From positions 4,774,001 through 4,838,000 of the forward strand of contig BTRK01000001.1 of assembly GCA_036245805.1 (NCBI GenBank): DNA of 64,000 bases, given 5' to 3'. The position numbers were made by a program, and so were the translations under genes. Source of the stretch: Pristionchus mayeri (Eukaryota > Nematoda > Chromadorea > Rhabditida > Neodiplogasteridae). This document shows positions 57,994-64,000 of this stretch, one piece after another. The notes under the pieces are model-generated. The model was given only the letters and a program-made list of their open reading frames with translations, did not search any database and had not been told where the DNA came from. Position 1 is the first letter of the stretch, and each line of letters starts with the position of its first letter.

Positions 57994-58844
57994 TGGCTTT
58001 ATTTTCCACACATTTAATAGTCTTGTCCAAAGCCGGTAGCCAAAACCGGAAAGTATGTAATTTCCGGCTCTGTGACCGAAATCGGATTTTTTTTTCGAAG
58101 AAATCATGCCTCTGCATTACCATCTCATTGTTTTATATGATTTGGCTGCAAAAGATCCATGAAAATCATGAAAATCGAAATTCATGTAAATCGAGACAAT
58201 TTTTTTCGAAATTTTTTCCATTGTTTTAAAAAGTACCAAAATGCTTTCCGTTCGAGTTAATTAGAGTTATGTTACTTATTTATGATGTTTTCGCCAATAT
58301 AGTCATCTTTTGGAGCTTTTATCCGATGATTTTCAGAACAGTGATTTTGAAATTGAGCGAGTTGGACGCTATTTTCGCCTTGGGGAGACCACTTGTCACG
58401 CCTAAGGAGTTCGGCTATATTTTTTTCCTGATAGAATCGGGCATGGAGATTCCGAATATGAGCACCGCATACTTGAAAGGGTGGGGTCCCCGAGCCGGTA
58501 GAATTTATTTTCTGGTTTGGATTGCAGTTTTTCGTAAATTTCAATATGAAGTTGACACCGTCGAACTTTTTTGTCAACAGAAAAGTTGTTGGAAATAATT
58601 TTCCGGACATTTTGAGCCCACAGCCACCATTGCAGCTCATCTGGGAGCTAAAATACGGCAGAGCCGGGTGCGGAACCGGAAAATGCCTAAAAGCCGGTTC
58701 TGTAAAAAACGGCCACCGTAGAAAGTGTTCTCATCCCCAATATACTCTGGCATAATTATCTTGTGGATAGTGCTGAAAGTTGGGGCTCCTGGTTCCGCGG
58801 GGTGTCCGTTTTCATGCATTCTCTCAGAAGACGCGTGATATAAA

Positions 58845-60345
58845 ACAAATTTCCTCTCCCACAAGTTTCGTGTTTCTCTATCGCTACGAGGGAATGCGGT
58901 AAACCTTCCATTTAATTTAGCCATCATTGATATCTTTAACCTCCACTTGATTTCTTGCGATCTCCATGGCTCTGGAAAATATATCTGGAATGAGTCAGGA
59001 CATGTCGTAAAAAACTAAAGTACAGATATTTTTTCAACGTAAAAAGTTTTCCAACCACCAATGACCACGTACTGATTCACACAATCAAATGGTTGTCCAC
59101 TGTACACACAATTTTTTCCCGTAATTTTCGTGTTTTTCTATCACTACGAGTGATGACATCAAGTCTTTCATTCAATAACACCATAATTCCTCTTCTAGGA
59201 CAAACCCCACCTGATATCTTGCGCTCTCAAATGATCAACAAATGATCAGTTATTTAATTTTCGGTTTCACAGCCTCCATATTCTCTTATTCTCTTACATG
59301 CTCAAACTAAAACGATGAATTCCGGTTAGATCGGGTAATAAAAAATAACAACAATCATGACCTGAGAAAAGGAATAGTTGGTCAGTCATTTTAGGTTTCA
59401 TAGGTTTTTTATTCCTTTAGATAATCGAACTATGACAATAATAGTCTGCAGGATATTCGACTAAAAAAGAATTAAAATACTAACCTGAGTCCAATGAAAG
59501 CAGCATTTGCAGCAGTATAAGTCCCCCCCCATCCCCTTACAGACTTCCGCAGACTCCGCCCATACAGAAAACGACCCAACTTGCTCATCAATCCACTACT
59601 AAAAATAAAGAGGATAGAGGGATGACGGGTTGGATGATATTGCAGTAAAATAGAATTACGATGAATTAAGTACGGTAGAAAGACTGAATTTAAGGTTTTT
59701 CAATGTCATTCGTTCAGCGCTCGTTCTCGCTAGAGTAGCTTCTAATACTATCACACCTGTTTCACCACCTAACTCTACTCCTGAACAATTCTGACACCAA
59801 CAGATGATGTGAGTCAACAATTGCTCCCCATGACAATAACACGATTAATGATTAAAGTATAGATTATCACCTAGAATACCTTCCCTTCCTCTAAGTTCCA
59901 GTGCAAGGGACGAGTCTCGCCAGCAATTGCGCCTTCTGAAGATCACTGTTGACGAAGAGTGACCATTACTGAAGAAGAAACACAATAGCACATCATCATC
60001 CAGATTTTTAAAAAAACATATCAAATGTTGATTTGGAGTTAATTTATTTTTAGAGAGAATTCTGTTCACCACTAGAACATCCACCTCCAAAGGTGGATAT
60101 GGTTCGATGATAACGTAAATACAGCGGGTGAAATGCCCAAACAAATACCCCCTGGCCTCTACGAATTTTATCTAAAGCTTGACAGCGTTTGAACGATAAA
60201 AAATCTCACGCGTTGCTGTTCTTGACTCGTCTATAGTCCTGGATGATCTCGCAAATGCCAAAGGATATGCAAATGATCAATTATTTTTATTGCAAGCCTT
60301 GCTGCAAAATCGAGGTGGCAAATTCAGAACTCGGCTTCTAGACAA
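58845..60345 (-). pseudogene. BTB-like family fragments, fourth cluster
   Basis: Minus-strand copies of the exon with FPRSDRETRNLWERKF (58860-58900) and ITRSDRKTRKLREK (59120-59165), each preceded about 25 codons earlier by a related segment (58935-58970, 59195-59225). A GICEIIQDYRRVKNSNA exon with a GTGAGA donor lies at about 60210-60275. These are the same modules as at 48-49.5 kb. They contain stops in places and no full gene was assembled. The domain assignment is inference. Confidence 0.38.
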
Positions 60346-60349
60346 GCTA

Positions 60350-60968
60350 GAGACTCGTTCAAAGCATCAAAATGATTGCCATCATGATAACAGATGATCC
60401 TGAAAATACGAAAACAATAACTCTAAATTTGCCCTCAGGGCACGAAAAAATCACTTTTTTGCATGACCATTTTTTGGACATTCATAACTTTGCGGGAAAG
60501 TTTGGTAAAATTCTGGTTTTTGCATAGTCATATTCAAAATGTATTGTAGAACTGATTCCCAACTTTTTAGAGTGTTTGGATAACTTTCCGGCCCGCGGCG
60601 ACCGTTTTTCGGAGGGATACTCAGGTCGAGAAACAACTTGTTTACGCACTCTCGTCGTCTGTACTCTCTCGCACATAGTGGTAAACAAGGTGTTTCTCGA
60701 CCCGAGTATCCCTCCGAAAAACGGTCGCCGCGGGCCGAAAGGTTATCCAAACACTCTAAAAAGTTGGGAATCAGTTCTCCAATACATTTTGAATACAAAA
60801 ACCAGAATTTTACCAAACTTTCCCGCAAAGTTATGAATGTCCAAAAAATGGTCATGCAAAAAAGTGATTTTTTCGTGCCCTGAGGGCAAATTTAGAGTTA
60901 TTGTTTTCGTATTTTCAGGATCATCTGTTATCATGATCGCAATCATTTTGATGCTTTGAACGAGTCTC
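60350..60968. mobile_element. Foldback element F8 (about 620 bp)
   Basis: GAGACTCGTTCAAAGCATCA at 60350 is inverted at 60949-60968. The arms pair nearly perfectly (for example GCCCTCAGGGCACGAAAAAA with its complement near 60870-60890). The centre is near 60655 with CTCGTCGTCTGTACTCTCTC. It directly abuts repeat D1 copy B. Confidence 0.88.
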
Positions 60969-62050
60969 GCGCGACTGTATATATATGAGGCGAATCGCGA
61001 GAGAATCGACCATTTGAGGGGGGTGGGCGGCGGTAGGAAAAAAATGTGACCTATCTAACAACAAATTCAAGTATAAGTATTTCAAATGATGCTCTTTCAA
61101 ACTGCGTCGTCAGAATTTTGATATCGGTCGTCATCTGATTCAGAAGGCCAAACTTGGTACTATAACTTTTCGACATTCAAATCGGGACCACTTAAATGAT
61201 CATAACTTCGTTTAAAATGAAGGTAGAAGGTCGTTCTTTGTTTAGAATGAAAGCTACTATCATGCTGTACAACATTATCTAGACGGCATCATTCCTGGAC
61301 TTCATAATGGTGAAGGGCGGTCGGGCGGACCAAAAATGACGTATCTTTTGAAATCGGAAAAACTATCTGGGTTTTCATGTTTAAATTGTAGTCCATACAT
61401 GTGCCTCAGTTCTCGCCAAAAATGAAAGAAACCGGAGTAGGAACAAAAAAAAAGGGCTCACTTGTGTGCGGCGACCCCAAAATGAGTTCTGGAAAAAAGT
61501 ACTTCCGTATCTTCAATTGGCATGATTTGGGCTCAAAATCATTCAAAAACATCCAAAACAATATTCTAAGTATCTACCCCCCATGTTATAGCTCTTCCAT
61601 TGGTCATAAATGGCCACCTGACCGAAAATTTGAAATTCCGTATTTTGATCAATTTCAACAAGCGGGATGGGCCCAAATGCACTAAATGGGTTTCAAATAA
61701 TGTAATTACATCCCTCGAAACAGCTCAAAATAAAAGGGCTACTGAAAAGAGGAAATTTCACCTGAAGAATCCAAGGAAACACGCAAAACTATGACCGCGG
61801 TTAAAATAGGCATAGAGACTAGGCTAATGGATAGAAATGTAGATCACGATGAGCTGAACATTTCGTCTGAAGAAAGTTAGTCTCTATCTTATCGTTGAAG
61901 CATGCTACAGAGCCTAGAAGATGGCCAGAAACGACGGAAAAAGGGCCCAGGGGAGCGCTAAATAGAGGGGAAGGAGAGGGAGGTCAGGCTGCGAGAGCGC
62001 CAGACGGTTAGAGCACGCGCTCTCGGGGGATTCTAGCCGCTCTCGGGGAA
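60965..62050 (-). repeat. Dispersed repeat D1, copy B
   Basis: Reverse-oriented counterpart of 8510-9590. The matching order is AATCGCGAGAGAATCGACCA (60993) to the GAGCGCTAAATAGAGGGGAA and AGCGCCAGACGG blocks (61950-62010). Identity is moderate, with indels. A 94-codon ORF at 61401 has no family features. Confidence 0.75.
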
Positions 62051-62302
62051 CATAAGTTTCGCGTTTCACCGTCGCTTCTAATCTTAGAGAAGTCAATTTA
62101 GTAAGCGCTTTCAATTCTGTACAATAATCCCCCGCTTGATATCTCAGGCGCCGCACACAACCACTCGCCCGTCAGTTGTATCTGCAAAACAATAAACTGC
62201 TCATTCTTTAAATTTTTCTGCAACCCACGTGGAAGTGTATGCGAAGTTGACGAGTGTATCGATGCATCCATAGTCCGTCTGCTCGAATTCGATGAAAGCC
62301 AT
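62040..62302 (-). pseudogene. BTB exon with downstream family exon
   Basis: Exon 62229-62302 encodes MAFIEFEQTDYGCIDTLVNF then AYTS, ending in a phase-2 GTGGGT donor. This is the second half of a BTB domain (E-x-E-Q-T-D.., then LVNFAYTST). The homologous exon ends at 52399 with donor GTGAGT. A shorter copy near 50900-50985 has lost about 23 bp and the frame. The next segment (62050-62190) resembles the VVCGA..RSDxETRN exon of the third cluster but has stops (TGA, TAG) in the homologous frame, so the copy appears degraded. Confidence 0.5.
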
Positions 62303-62344
62303 CGTATTACGAGTTGATTTACCCACAGGAACATGAACAAGACA

Positions 62345-64000
62345 TGGGATGGAAGATTGGCGCTTCACAGATTGCAAATACACGCATGCGTTTCAAGCTA
62401 CCGCATTGAGATAGTTCCTCGAGGTATTTGACATATCAAGTTAAAAGTAAACAAATTAAAAACATGGAAAAAGCTGTAACAACACCATGCGAATTCAAGT
62501 TTCACACATCTACCAAGTAACGAGCAATTTGACCAATCTCAATTTTTTCATCGTTCTCCCCCCAAAAAAAACAATAACCCAGCGTAGCTGTCAGCTGCTA
62601 TCTCTCTTCATCCGTTGAACCGGGAGTCGATTCAGTAAATTGATCTTTGATCTCTAAACTAATCAACCACCACCGTGCCCGCTCCTCTAACTCCCTTTTT
62701 GTTATGTAGTGCGATTTACATACGCCTAAATACGTTCACTGATGGATCAGACATAACAGTTGAGTAATTCGAAATACGAGCCTTTTTGGAATCTTCTAGT
62801 CTTTCAGTCTTTCAGGAATTGATTTTTTTGCACTGTACAGCCTAGTCATCTTAGAAAATCCAGTAATCTCGTCTCACCATCTCGTTTTTAGTCTTCCATT
62901 CGATGGTTCAAATGGCGAATCGTGTGCATCGAATTGCCAGAAAGTAGTGACGCAATTGAAGGCAAAATATTAAAAAAAGGTAAAGGTGTTAGGCATTGTT
63001 CCACGCAAGAGGAGGTCGTATCACCCCATCGTCTATGTAGCAACGAGAGCCTATCCTGGAAACAAGAATTTCGAAATATGCTTGCTTCGTTTTAAACGGT
63101 TCTCTTCATTTTATTTCAAATCTCACCCACATCATGTGCGCAGAATAGAGTTTTGACCATCCCGAATTGAAAGTCTCATGATATTATCCAGGGAAGGTAG
63201 TATAGGATACGAGATGGGACGGAATTTGCACGTTCGGCCGGCCTCCTTTTCCCATTCCATTCGATCGGATTACACGGCTCTTTGATCATTTCACATAACT
63301 TCTCGCATCACTAAAAAGAGCCGATAGCCGGACGAAATGGATGAATTGGACCGGACAGAGAAATCGTGGGACTGTTCCATTTCGATAATTTTGCCTCAAT
63401 CAAAACGAACCGCGTCCGGTACTATGAATTGATTTTTTTGTTAAATCTATCTTGTTGAATCATCCTAATATTATCATCTATAAGTTTGTCTAGCGTACAC
63501 CTTATTCACTCTTTGCTCCCCTCTACACCACTTTCTCATTCAACGATTGGTTCTCAACGCTCTTCCAATTATAGGACGAATAGCCAATTGTATCACTTAC
63601 CCCGGTTTTTTGCAAAAGCAATATAACAAGAACTAGGGGCTATTCATCTCACTTTCCTACTCACTATTTCATCGGTCAGCCCAAGAGAGGGACCGCGCCT
63701 AAAGGAGTGTTCGTTCCATCGCGGTTCTGAACCGGGCCTCATTAATCAACTCGCTCTGTCACATTTCCAGACGTGGGAGGAAAAGACAGAGGAGAGGCGT
63801 TCATAGATCAAAAGAATTCCGACCATTTATAATAGGGATGGCTTTGCAATGAATGCCTTTCGCCATCCTACGTGATTTCTCATGGGTCTCCGGCAAGTGA
63901 GAGCGTAGAATTAGGAGATATGAGATAGCCTATGACATAACTTTGCCGTTTTTTTTGCTAAGGCAATCTCATAGTGTGTGACTTTACACAATCGCTTTCC
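62345..64000. other. Right flank, nothing recognised
   Basis: 1.65 kb without exon-like blocks, palindromes or RNA genes that I can support. Confidence 0.4.

Larger units (their letters stand above)
52971..58838. mobile_element. F2 foldback element, copy b, split by a LINE
   Basis: TA-flanked ends TCACGCGTCTTCTGAGAGAT and the inverse at 58819-58838. Arms 52971-53755 and 58026-58838 are nearly perfect inverted copies (for example GCACTATCCACAAGATAATT at 53028-53047 with its complement near 58755-58775). The arms contain CCGGCTTTTAGGCATTTTCC, shared with F6. The LINE at 53756-57774 and a small MITE separate the arms. Confidence 0.9.

Noticed and set aside
1..64000. CRISPR array, bacterial operon or organellar genes
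   Set aside because: No regularly spaced short direct repeats, no Shine-Dalgarno-led ORF runs, and clear spliceosomal introns and eukaryotic tRNA/LINE/mariner features.

Overview
This window is nuclear DNA of an animal, most likely a nematode. Coding exons are tiny (40-150 bp) with GT..AG introns, two genes have an AG acceptor directly before the start codon (as in spliced-leader trans-splicing), and TA-flanked foldback elements abound. The dispersed TACGGTA/TACCGTA motif and CACTCTCTCGC-type repeats remind me of a diplogastrid such as Pristionchus, but genus is an inference. No prokaryotic, organellar or CRISPR features were found.

Host genes are few and lie mainly at 19-43 kb. On the minus strand there are (i) a 262-residue protein with one N-terminal membrane helix and two KH domains, laid out like the front half of TDRKH/Papi (33.1-37.6 kb), with an intronless tRNA-Tyr(GTA) in its second intron; (ii) and (iii) two tandem small genes (105 and about 116 residues) that are clear paralogs of each other but match no family I know (28.8-32.3 and 19.3-23.0 kb); and (iv) part of a galactosyltransferase-like gene (39.6-39.9 kb). 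On the plus strand there is a THAP-like zinc-finger ORF (42.8 kb). Flanking this core at 2.4-6, 12.2-17.7, 46-52.4 and 58.8-62.3 kb are many diverged exon fragments that I interpret as remains of a BTB/BACK (kelch-like) gene family. Some carry stops or deletions.

Most of the rest is mobile DNA, often nested. Long palindromic (foldback) elements of at least nine terminal-repeat families, many with TA duplications, account for much of the sequence. Autonomous-type elements are a mariner with intact ends but a broken transposase (29.26-30.50 kb), a 1241-bp element inside a host intron; a CR1/L2-like LINE with an apparently intact EN-RT ORF (53.75-57.77 kb); and a short LTR element with no recognisable pol (24.42-27.02 kb). 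Nesting gives a relative age order, for example LTR element into foldback F2, and LINE into a second F2 copy.

The points most worth following up are the LINE whose ORF1 and ORF2 share one reading frame and are separated by a single TAG with no ATG before the endonuclease; the foldback MITE bounded by homopolymeric G/C tracts with an 8-bp duplication; the recurrence of GTACGGTA as an extended 5' splice site in two neighbouring host genes; and the unrecognised tandem gene pair.
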